Shown here piece after piece: positions 1 to 5,443 of a stretch of 7,953 nt of DNA. The notes beneath the pieces are model-generated. The model worked only from the letters and a program-made list of their open reading frames with translations, was not told the origin of the DNA and made no database searches. Made by a program: the position numbers and the translations under genes. Source of the DNA: Actinomycetota bacterium (GTDB taxonomy: Bacteria; Actinomycetota; Actinomycetes; S36-B12); the NCBI GenBank assembly GCA_947472655.1, contig CANJCG010000074.1:1-7953 (forward strand), read 5' to 3'. Every line of letters begins with the position of its first letter. Position 1 is the first letter of the stretch.

Positions 1-120
1 GGCAACAAGATCACCGTGTGGGTGTCAGGTGACGTGCCAATCGGTGCAGATATTGCCTTGAGTGCGCCAGCGAAGGGCAAGTATCTGGAACTTGACTCAA
101 ACAAGTTCATCCGAAACTGA
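1..120 (+). CDS. C-terminal end of an unidentified protein (5' partial)
   Basis: Frame 1 is open from the first base to a TGA at 118-120 and gives 39 residues, ending in LDSNKFIRN. The visible part alternates hydrophobic and polar residues (ITVWVSGDVPIG, then ADIALSA), which suggests beta structure. No catalytic or binding motif is visible and I do not recognise the family. The frame is trusted because it reaches the window edge uninterrupted and because a strong intrinsic terminator starts about 15 bases after the stop, as expected for the end of a transcription unit. The start and most of the protein lie outside the window. Confidence 0.7.
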   Translation, partial: GNKITVWVSGDVPIGADIALSAPAKGKYLELDSNKFIRN

Positions 121-135
121 CACTTCAGATTTCTC

Positions 136-184
136 AAAAGTTTCGGCCCAGACTCCTTGTGGGAGTTCCGGGCCGAAAGTTTTT
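136..184 (+). terminator. Strong, apparently bidirectional intrinsic terminator
   Basis: The arms tttcggccc (141-149) and gggccgaaa (170-178) pair perfectly, and the inner arms actcc (152-156) and ggagt (162-166) extend the hairpin around a 5-base loop. Five T follow on the plus strand (180-184). Four A precede it (136-139), so the minus strand also reads a short T run. It lies between the plus-strand gene ending at 120 and the minus-strand small gene ending at 200, so it can serve both. Confidence 0.88.
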
Positions 185-199
185 GTGGTGTTGCAACTA

Positions 200-319
200 C
201 TAGCGCTCGCAGGTACACCATTCTTCGGGGGTAACCATCGACTTCACCTGATCAATATGGTCACCGCAGCCTTGCCAGGTGACCTTGCTGCAGCTTGCGC
301 ATTTCACTGGGCTACACAT
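200..319 (-). CDS. 39-residue cysteine-rich small protein, likely metal-binding
   Basis: On the minus strand an ATG at 319-317 opens a 39-codon frame ending in TAG at 202-200. The protein begins MCSPVKCASCSKVTWQGCG, continues DHIDQV and ends EEWCTCER. It has six cysteines (2, 7, 10, 18, 35, 37), including a CxxC at 7-10, a GCGxH element at 17-21 and a terminal CxC, a pattern typical of a small zinc- or other metal-binding fold. From memory, short proteins with the same layout (MC-P-V-C-x-x-C-K-T-W-GCG-H, then V, then a terminal Cys) occur widely in actinobacteria and in some eukaryotes as hypothetical proteins. I know no function. GGAGG stands 4 bases before the ATG, and a near-consensus promoter with an inverted-repeat operator lies just upstream. 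It is divergent from the peroxiredoxin at 418 and convergent with the gene ending at 120. Its shortness makes it easy to miss. Confidence 0.85.
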   Translation of the reverse strand: MCSPVKCASCSKVTWQGCGDHIDQVKSMVTPEEWCTCER

Positions 320-323
320 ATTT

Positions 324-328
324 CCTCC
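324..328 (-). promoter_or_regulatory. Ribosome binding site of the small cysteine-rich gene
   Basis: Read on the minus strand, the sequence before the start is GGAGGAAAT-ATG. This is a strong Shine-Dalgarno at normal distance, better than that of most genes in this window. It is the main evidence that such a short frame is really translated. Confidence 0.8.
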
Positions 329-341
329 AAGATGAATGTTG

Positions 342-369
342 TTGCCTACTATACCCCAGGGGGTATACA
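342..369 (+). promoter_or_regulatory. Predicted promoter of the peroxiredoxin gene
   Basis: TTGCCT (342-347; 4 of 6 to the -35 consensus), a 16-base spacer and TATACA (364-369; 4 of 6 to the -10 consensus) face the gene at 418, with about 42 bases of leader. It is weaker than the divergent promoter. The same inverted repeat spans the spacer and most of the -10 element, so both promoters could be controlled from one bound site. Confidence 0.45.
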
Positions 370-377
370 ACTGACAA
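348..377 (-). promoter_or_regulatory. Predicted sigma-70-type promoter of the small cysteine-rich gene
   Basis: On the minus strand, TTGTCA (377-372; 5 of 6 to the -35 consensus) is followed after 18 bases by TATAGT (353-348; 5 of 6 to the -10 consensus). Transcription would begin near 341, leaving a leader of about 22 bases before the ATG. The inverted repeat at 350-367 fills most of the spacer and enters the -10 box, a position where a bound repressor would block RNA polymerase. Confidence 0.65.
350..367. promoter_or_regulatory. CsoR/CstR-type operator (perfect inverted repeat)
   Basis: TATACCCC-AG-GGGGTATA is a perfect dyad with 8-base arms: A/T-rich ends flanking C and G tracts. This is the character of operators bound by the CsoR/RcnR/CstR repressor family, which sense Cu(I), Ni/Co or persulfides. 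It lies in the 98-base gap between the divergent small gene (start 319) and the peroxiredoxin (start 418) and overlaps the -10 elements predicted for both. The dyad is seen directly. The family assignment rests on similarity to known operators, and no regulator gene is present in the window. A MerR-type site is the main alternative because of its location in a promoter spacer. Confidence 0.65.
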
Positions 378-417
378 CTCTTAGACAGCAGACACCCCCT
401 GCGCTTAGGGTTGCCTT

Positions 418-900
418 ATGACTATTGCTATCGGTGACACCATCCCTGACGTTGAACTTCTCGTTATTCCAGAAGATCGCCCCACCCCTGTGTCTTCTAA
501 GGAAATCCTAAGCAAGGGCCGAGTGGTCCTCTTTGCGGTTCCGGGTGCATTTACACCGGGGTGTTCCAAGATGCATCTGCCTGGTTTTGTGAATAAAGCA
601 GCTGAACTATCAGCCAAGGGTGTTGACGCCATTGTCTGTCTCGGCGTCAACGACGCGTTTGTGATGGATGCTTGGGGTAAGGCTCAAGGCGTGGGCGAGC
701 AATTCGTGATGGCCGCCGACCCACAAGGTGCCTTCACCAAAGCTGTAGGTATGGACGTTGACGTTCCAGCCCTGGGCGGCTTGCGCTCAAAGCGCTATGC
801 AATGGTGATTGAGAATGGCGTCGTCACTCAATTTTTGCCAGAAGAAGATGGCTTCAATGTGCTGGCTTCAACAGCTGAATGCGTGCTCGACACCCTCTGA
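418..900 (+). CDS. Peroxiredoxin, type II / PRDX5 family
   Basis: This 160-residue cytosolic thioredoxin-fold enzyme reduces hydrogen peroxide, organic hydroperoxides or peroxynitrite using thiol donors. The active-site segment VPGAFTPGCSKMHLPGF (41-57) carries the peroxidatic Cys49 with the conserved Pro42 and Thr46, and Arg123 or Arg126 would be the conserved arginine. The family signature GVNDAFVMDAW (76-86) and the ADP/GAF segment (100-106) follow. The length matches single-domain PRDX5/PrxII proteins and no glutaredoxin domain is fused. Cys74 sits where plant type-II enzymes carry their resolving cysteine. The human PRDX5 C-terminal resolving position aligns with Ala150, with another Cys at 155. 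The ATG start is preceded by a weak AGGG. Upstream is a CsoR/CstR-like operator shared with the divergent cysteine-rich gene, which suggests induction by metal or thiol stress (inference). Confidence 0.93.
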   Translation: MTIAIGDTIPDVELLVIPEDRPTPVSSKEILSKGRVVLFAVPGAFTPGCSKMHLPGFVNKAAELSAKGVDAIVCLGVNDAFVMDAWGKAQGVGEQFVMAADPQGAFTKAVGMDVDVPALGGLRSKRYAMVIENGVVTQFLPEEDGFNVLASTAECVLDTL

Positions 901-962
901 CCCGAACAACGCTTAACCGGCTCGACAAGAACATTTCTTAGCGTTTGCTCTACCGTGCAGAT

Positions 963-1601
963 ATGCATCGGGGGAGCGCAGTAGCTTTCGGCCTCGCAAG
1001 TCTGCTTATGACTTGCGGGGTCTTTGCTGTTGCACCGGCCCAAGGGTCAACACAAAATGTGAGAACTCTTCTGAACTCACTTCCAGTTTCACCCGAGCAC
1101 CAAGGCGGTTATGACCGCTCACTGTTTAAACACTGGATCACCCAAAACGGTTGCACAACGCGACAAGACGTACTCATCCGCGACGCAATCTCTGGGAAGC
1201 CTTCAGGGTGCACTGTGGTTGACGGACGTTGGTATTCCACGTATGACGGAGTCACCACCTCTAGTTCCCGAACTTTTGATATTGATCATGAAGTTCCCTT
1301 GAAAGAAGCCTGGGACTCCGGTGCTTGGCGTTGGACTCCAGAAAAGCGCAAAGCCTTTGCAAACGATCTTGGTTATGTGAATTCACTCATCGCCGTGTCT
1401 GCTTCATCAAATCGTTCCAAGAGCGATCGAGATCCGGCCGAATGGATGCCACCAAATTCATCAGATACCTGCCGTTACCTCAAAGCCTGGGTCGGTGTGA
1501 AATACCGCTGGAGATTAGCCGTTGACTCACGTGAAAAGTCTTCAATTCTTGGGCTGCTGCGCAACTGCCCCGAACAGATGCAACTTCCTGATCTTGCTTA
1601 A
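963..1601 (+). CDS. Secreted HNH endonuclease (DUF1524 / GmrSD C-terminal-like)
   Basis: A 212-residue protein with a signal peptide (about residues 1-28, hydrophobic AFGLASLLMTCGVFAVA, cleavage near APAQG) followed by an HNH/DUF1524 nuclease domain. Visible motifs are FDIDHEVPLKEAW (105-117), with His109 as likely general base and Asp106/Asp108 nearby, SNRSKSDRDPAEW (149-161) holding the HNH asparagine and the conserved K/D/P residues, and a terminal CRYLKAWVGVKYRW. Cysteines 64/83 and 170/202 could form disulfides outside the cell. Single-domain secreted nucleases of this type are common in actinobacteria and probably act in nutrient scavenging or against extracellular DNA. The ATG at 963 is chosen because it begins the signal peptide directly; a TTG at 945 would add six residues. 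Neither has a clear ribosome site. TACCGT at 951-956 would place transcription at the ATG itself, so a leaderless message is possible. The gene ends tail-to-tail with the next gene. Confidence 0.87.
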   Translation: MHRGSAVAFGLASLLMTCGVFAVAPAQGSTQNVRTLLNSLPVSPEHQGGYDRSLFKHWITQNGCTTRQDVLIRDAISGKPSGCTVVDGRWYSTYDGVTTSSSRTFDIDHEVPLKEAWDSGAWRWTPEKRKAFANDLGYVNSLIAVSASSNRSKSDRDPAEWMPPNSSDTCRYLKAWVGVKYRWRLAVDSREKSSILGLLRNCPEQMQLPDLA

Positions 1602-2287
1602 ACGATCACACACACACCAAGAATGAGATTTGGTACTTCAAGGAAATCCACCACCAGCGCCAACTCTTCATCGTCAATGCAAGTCACAAAATGTTGGGTG
1701 CCTTCGGTATAAACGATCGGCCAGCGTCGAAGATCCCCACCTAGCCCAACACCAACTGCCTTAGCTGCTGCTTCTTTGGCAACAACAGCACTGAGCAAAG
1801 AAATGCGACCGTCGTCAAATAATTTCTTTTCGGTTTCGGTAAGTACCCGCTCAACAACAGGCGCTTGCCGATCTGCCTTTTCCACATCGACACCAACAGC
1901 TTCAGCGCTTGCCACGGCCGCAACGATCACCCCCTTCGTGTGAGCAAGGGAAATCACCGGAAGCGGCAGCGGATTTTCACTTGTCCACACCACGCCGGGT
2001 GCGCCTGCCTCAGTGCGAGTTATCTCAATCTGCTTCGCAGTGATTTTCGTAAGCTGAGTTTCAAGGAGGTACTCACTCACTGCTTCCTTTAAAACGATTC
2101 GCCCAAGAAGCCACTCCATCTTGCGAGCTGTGTTCGCCTGCAGGTCCAGCCAGGTCTTTGTTTCATTGTCAGTGAGTGACTCTTTGACGAACTCGGCAGC
2201 GGCTTCTTCTGTATAGGGCTTGAGCTCCGCAACGAGCGTCACATGGACGCGCGCAAGCGGTCCAACAACAAAAGAATAGGTAGCCAC
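1598..2287 (-). CDS. 4'-phosphopantetheinyl transferase, Sfp-type
   Basis: A 229-residue cytosolic enzyme that transfers the phosphopantetheine arm of CoA onto a serine of an acyl- or peptidyl-carrier protein. The family motifs appear in order: RKMEWLLGRIVLKEAV (55-70), the substrate-binding SLAHTKG (113-119, His116), the Mg-binding VGVDVEK (131-137, Asp134 and Glu136), and VAKEAAAKAVG (169-179, Lys171, Glu172, Lys176). The tryptophan or phenylalanine usual just before KEA is absent here. The length matches Sfp/PptT-type enzymes rather than AcpS. Translation starts at GTG (2287-2285) behind a weak AGGG. No synthase or carrier gene lies nearby, so the substrate is unknown; fatty-acid ACP or a distant PKS/NRPS are both possible. 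It is divergent from the SDR gene across 135 bases, and its TAA overlaps the nuclease stop. Confidence 0.9.
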   Translation of the reverse strand: MATYSFVVGPLARVHVTLVAELKPYTEEAAAEFVKESLTDNETKTWLDLQANTARKMEWLLGRIVLKEAVSEYLLETQLTKITAKQIEITRTEAGAPGVVWTSENPLPLPVISLAHTKGVIVAAVASAEAVGVDVEKADRQAPVVERVLTETEKKLFDDGRISLLSAVVAKEAAAKAVGVGLGGDLRRWPIVYTEGTQHFVTCIDDEELALVVDFLEVPNLILGVCVIV

Positions 2288-2344
2288 TTACGAACCCTAC
2301 GTTGTTCTGAACAACTCGCAGGCGAATTCCAAACAAACCTCAAA

Positions 2345-2387
2345 AAGTGAATTAAAGTCACTTAGCCATCGCATGGCTTGGTGCCAT
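2345..2387. repeat. Two clustered inverted repeats in the divergent intergenic region
   Basis: AAGTGA (2345-2350) and TCACTT (2358-2363) form a 19-base dyad with a 7-base centre. Immediately after it, GCCAT (2365-2369), ATGGC (2373-2377) and GCCAT (2383-2387) make two alternative short dyads sharing the middle arm. They lie between the phosphopantetheinyl transferase start (2287, minus) and the SDR start (2423, plus), where a TetR- or MarR-like operator would be expected. I could not place convincing -35/-10 boxes here, so a regulatory role is inference. Confidence 0.35.
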
Positions 2388-2410
2388 AGGTATTGTCCTG
2401 CACATTCAAT

Positions 2411-2418
2411 AAAGGAGA
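2411..2418 (+). promoter_or_regulatory. Ribosome binding site that fixes the SDR start
   Basis: AAAGGAGA stands 4 bases before the ATG at 2423 (GGAG to ATG is 5 bases). An upstream in-frame start codon at 2393 would place this motif inside the coding region and add ten residues with no resemblance to SDR N-termini, so 2423 is preferred. Confidence 0.85.
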
Positions 2419-2422
2419 TCGC

Positions 2423-3232
2423 ATGAAGGTTTGGTTTATCACTGGCACCTCCCGGGGCTTCGGAAAAATCTGGACTCAAGCAGCGTTGGAACGCGGCGAC
2501 AAGGTCGCTGCCACTGCTCGTGATCTCGCACCCCTTGATGATCTGGTTGCAAAGTTTGGCGACTCAATCCTGACATTAAAACTTGATGTCACGGACAAAG
2601 CTGCAGTTGAAAATGCCGTCCAGAGGGCAAACGCCCACTTCGGCCGTCTCGATGTCATCGTCAATAATGCTGGTTACGGCCATATGGGCTACATCGAAGA
2701 ACTCACTGAAGCCGAGATTCGTGCGCAATTTGAAACTAATGTGTTCGGCCCAATCTGGGTTACTCAAGCAGCACTTCCACTTATGCGCGCCCAAGGCTCA
2801 GGCCACATCATCGCGGTCAGCAGTTTGAGCGGGCTCACAGCTTCAGGTGGCATGGGTCTCTACAGCGGATCCAAGTGGGCACTTGAAGGAATGACGGAGG
2901 CTCTGGCTCAGGAAATCCGCAAATTCGGAATCAAAGTCACGCTCATCGAGCCTGGTGGATACGCAACTGGATTTGGCACCGAAGGACGACGCAACTCTGA
3001 AGTTCATCCTGCTTATGTTGAGTCCCACGAAAAGCTCGGAAAGCTCTTGGCGACCTCCGCGGGATCTAATGCAGATAACAGTGTTCAAGCATTGATGACT
3101 GTCGTTGACGCTGAAAAGCCGCCGTTGCGCCTGCTCCTAGGAAATCAAGCTGTCGATGTCTTGCACTCGTTTTATGAGCGCCGCCTCAACGACTTCCGAA
3201 CTTGGGAAGAGGTTTCGCGCTCCGCTGACTAA
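2423..3232 (+). CDS. Classical short-chain dehydrogenase/reductase (SDR)
   Basis: A 269-residue Rossmann-fold NAD(P)-dependent oxidoreductase of unknown substrate. It starts MKVWFITGTSRGFGK, with the cofactor glycine motif TGTSRGFG at 7-14 directly after the first strand. Further family landmarks are ATARD (30-34; the arginine after strand 2 suggests NADP), LDVTD (54-58), the NNAG motif (81-84), Asn106 in NVFG, catalytic Ser134 in VSSLSG, and the YxxxK pair Tyr147/Lys151. PGGYATGF (177-184) covers the usual substrate-loop segment. All four residues of the catalytic tetrad are present and the length is normal, so it should be active. It resembles the SDR subgroup often loosely annotated as 17-beta-hydroxysteroid-dehydrogenase-like, but the substrate cannot be read from the sequence. 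It is divergent from the phosphopantetheinyl transferase and stands alone. Confidence 0.93.
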   Translation: MKVWFITGTSRGFGKIWTQAALERGDKVAATARDLAPLDDLVAKFGDSILTLKLDVTDKAAVENAVQRANAHFGRLDVIVNNAGYGHMGYIEELTEAEIRAQFETNVFGPIWVTQAALPLMRAQGSGHIIAVSSLSGLTASGGMGLYSGSKWALEGMTEALAQEIRKFGIKVTLIEPGGYATGFGTEGRRNSEVHPAYVESHEKLGKLLATSAGSNADNSVQALMTVVDAEKPPLRLLLGNQAVDVLHSFYERRLNDFRTWEEVSRSAD

Positions 3233-3327
3233 GCCAAAGTCAGGACTTTGCGCCCGTAATCAATGCATAGCTTCGCCACAAGGGGCTCACATTTTGTTCA
3301 TGGATCCTCTTGCGTCATGCTGTTCCA

Positions 3328-4527
3328 ATGGGTGGTCGGCTAGTCATTATGGGTTCGGGTGAAAATGCCCCGACAATGGTGAAGTTTCATCGCGCCTTAA
3401 TGCAAGACGTGGGCGCCGGCGCTAAGTACATGATCGATACTCCTTACGGTTTTCAAGTCAACGCTGATGATTTGGGCGCCAAATATCAGCAATACTTTGA
3501 CGAATCAGTCGGCACCAAAATCGAACTCGCACAGTGGCGTCGCAGAGATGCATCTGTGGTGGAACATGAACGCACCCTCTCGCAATTGCAACAAGCATCT
3601 TGGGTGCTTGCGGGTCCCGGAAGTCCGTCTTACGCACTGAATCAATGGTCGGACACTGCGATCCCCGCTGCCTTCGCTGATCTCGTTCGGCGAGGCGGAA
3701 CATTCGTCACTGGTAGTGCTGCTGCAGCAACGATCGGTGCGCACGCGATCCCGGTCTATGAGATTTATAAAGTTGGCGAAGACCCCTACTGGTTAGCAGG
3801 ACTTAACCTGTTAGGTGATCTGCTCGGCATTCGCGCTGCTGTTGTTCCACATTTCGATAATCGCGAGGGTGGCCGCCACGACACTAGTTGCTGCTACATC
3901 GGACTCCATCGCCTTGAAATACTTGAAGCGCAACTACACGATGGTGCCGGAATTCTTGGAGTCGATGAACACACTGCGGTGCTTATTGAACTTTCTTCCG
4001 GCAAAGTTTCTGTGCAAGGCACCGGTGGTCTTACTCTTCGCCAGAGTGGCAAATCTGTCTTTGTTGCAAGCGGTGAGTCAACGACTGTTGAAGCAATGCG
4101 AGCTGCATTGCACGGTACTAACACTGTTGATGTTGCCGTTGCTACTCACCAAACATCACATTCAGATTTGCTGGCAACTTTTCGCTCAGCCCTACAGTCC
4201 GGCGACTCAACTGCAGCACTGGCGGCGGCCTTGAGCACCGAAGATGCAGTTTTCTCAAGTGACGTTGCCTCGCATCAGGAATTACGCACAATGTTGGTTG
4301 AACTCGCAGATGCTGCGCATAGCGGCTTACAAGATCCGCGCACGCTACTTTCACCACTCGTTGACGTGGCCCTTAACGTGCGCCGGCTTGCCCGAGAAAA
4401 CAAGGACTACGCGATGAGCGATCTAGTTCGCGATTCCCTTGCTGCCGCTGGTATCGAAGTGCGCGACACTCCTGAGGGTGTGCAGTGGGATCTCACGGAT
4501 CGCACTGCGCGTAATCTTCGCAACTGA
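3328..4527 (+). CDS. Peptidase S51-like / class I glutamine-amidotransferase-fold protein fused to a CysRS-type C-terminal domain
   Basis: A 399-residue two-domain protein. Residues about 1-240 look like the cyanophycinase/peptidase E (S51) fold: MGSGENAPTM at the N-terminus, AGPGSPSYAL (95-104), a nucleophile-elbow-like VTGSAAAATIG (127-137, Ser130), PVYEIYKVGEDPYW (142-155), PHFDNREGGRHDT (174-186) and GVDEHTA (211-217). The canonical S-A-G-A after the nucleophile reads S-A-A-A. Residues about 337-391 (SPLVDVALNVRRLAREN, then KDYAMSDLVRDSLAAAGIEV, then DTPEGVQWDL) closely resemble the C-terminal domain of cysteinyl-tRNA synthetase, where it helps bind the tRNA anticodon region. No synthetase catalytic domain is present. 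The substrate is unknown; hydrolysis of a peptide or amidated small molecule is a guess. ATG 3328 is chosen because it abuts the conserved first strand; an in-frame TTG at 3310 adds six residues. Neither has a clear ribosome site. Confidence 0.82.
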   Translation: MGGRLVIMGSGENAPTMVKFHRALMQDVGAGAKYMIDTPYGFQVNADDLGAKYQQYFDESVGTKIELAQWRRRDASVVEHERTLSQLQQASWVLAGPGSPSYALNQWSDTAIPAAFADLVRRGGTFVTGSAAAATIGAHAIPVYEIYKVGEDPYWLAGLNLLGDLLGIRAAVVPHFDNREGGRHDTSCCYIGLHRLEILEAQLHDGAGILGVDEHTAVLIELSSGKVSVQGTGGLTLRQSGKSVFVASGESTTVEAMRAALHGTNTVDVAVATHQTSHSDLLATFRSALQSGDSTAALAAALSTEDAVFSSDVASHQELRTMLVELADAAHSGLQDPRTLLSPLVDVALNVRRLARENKDYAMSDLVRDSLAAAGIEVRDTPEGVQWDLTDRTARNLRN

Positions 4528-4589
4528 GTGAACTCATGGAACTTCGGATGATTAGATTCAGCTCATACCTCTAGGAATTGGAGTCTGAA

Positions 4590-5315
4590 ATGCGTCCTGC
4601 TCGCACCCTCACGCTGGCGGTTGCAGCATCAGCAACCGCCCTCACCTTGAGCGCAGTCCCCGCACACGCTGCATCGCTCTCACCAGCAATGGTTGCCGAC
4701 GCCTACTCAGTCATGCTCAACGGCACGCAGGCGAAGCTCGTTGGCATCGGCAAGCAGAGGGCCTCGAACTTCGGGGTATCAAGCTCAGCCACGGGAACGC
4801 CCGACGCGCCTTGGTTATGTGATCTCACGGGTGATGCGGAGATCAAAGGCAAGGCCGCCGAAAATCTCGTGTCTTCAGAGGTGCTCAGCCTCAGCAGCAA
4901 GAACGTCTTCATGATCTCGCAGGAGATCCACTGGTACGCGAACGAGAAGCAGGCGAAGATGGCCTATGACGGACTCGTGTCGAAGATCAAGGGCTGCGAA
5001 GGCCAGCACACGCCTTCCTGCTCCGGGCAGGAGGAAGCAGACGTAACCATCACGACCTCATTGACCAATGGTGAGAAGAAGGCCAAGGATGGCGACGCGT
5101 TCTTGTGGGTCAACTCCGAGACGATCCTCAGTGACCCGGCCACGAATTTCGCCGACCACGAGTACACGACCGTTCGCCTATTCGGGAACTTCATTCAGAT
5201 TGTGGAACTGGAGACGGACGGCAACAACGTGCAGCCGTTGACCAAGAAGCAGATTGCGGCTACCGACCTGCTCACTGATTCACTGGGCGATGCCTGGCAG
5301 GCAAAGTTCATGTAG
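4590..5315 (+). CDS. Secreted protein, possibly a sensor-type extracellular domain (PknH-C-like)
   Basis: A 241-residue protein with a clear Sec signal peptide: MRPAR, a hydrophobic stretch TLTLAVAASATALTLSAV and cleavage after AHA (residue 27). There is no lipobox cysteine and no later membrane span, so it should be released or lie outside the membrane. The mature part has three cysteines (77, 136, 144) and the order W-L-C, a helix with HWYANEKQAKMAYDGLVSKIKGC, DAFLWVN, then VRLFGNFIQIVELE near the end. This weakly recalls the extracellular sensor domain found on some actinobacterial Ser/Thr kinases and lipoproteins, but I cannot confirm it. ATG 4590 has GGAG at 4580-4583 and starts the signal peptide; a TTG at 4578 would overlap that site. 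Lysine is almost always AAG (one AAA), unlike the mixed use in the SDR gene. Confidence 0.8.
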   Translation: MRPARTLTLAVAASATALTLSAVPAHAASLSPAMVADAYSVMLNGTQAKLVGIGKQRASNFGVSSSATGTPDAPWLCDLTGDAEIKGKAAENLVSSEVLSLSSKNVFMISQEIHWYANEKQAKMAYDGLVSKIKGCEGQHTPSCSGQEEADVTITTSLTNGEKKAKDGDAFLWVNSETILSDPATNFADHEYTTVRLFGNFIQIVELETDGNNVQPLTKKQIAATDLLTDSLGDAWQAKFM

Positions 5316-5330
5316 TTCGATACGTAAGTA

Positions 5331-5368
5331 GAGGGGGCCGGGATCTTGGATCCGGGCCCCCTCGTCTG
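5331..5368 (+). terminator. GC-rich hairpin terminator after the secreted protein
   Basis: Arms 5331-5345 and 5349-5363 pair over 14 of 15 positions (one G/G mismatch) around a TTG loop, starting 15 bases after the stop codon. The following bases (CGTCTGTGT) are only moderately T-rich, so it is a hairpin terminator with a poor U tract. Confidence 0.7.
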
Positions 5369-5443
5369 TGTCCGCGGATGAACCGGGAGGCGGCCAATTC
5401 GCCGTCTTGATTGATCGCCGCCGATCTCATCCCCATGGAGAAA

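Noticed and set aside
62..421. 119-codon plus-strand open frame across the first intergenic region
   Set aside because: It overlaps the terminator hairpin, the operator and the antisense cysteine-rich gene, and its protein has no recognisable feature. The minus-strand small gene explains the region much better.
963..1601. HNH domain as sign of a homing endonuclease, toxin or mobile element
   Set aside because: The signal peptide, the DUF1524-type motif set and the absence of neighbouring immunity, recombinase or intron features point to an ordinary secreted nuclease.
3235..3250. CAAAGT-CAGG-ACTTTG hairpin just after the SDR stop
   Set aside because: The stem is only 6 bases and no T tract follows, so I do not call it a terminator.
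3815..4234. 139-codon plus-strand open frame inside the S51-like gene
   Set aside because: It lies wholly inside a gene with clear family motifs in another frame and shows no motif of its own.
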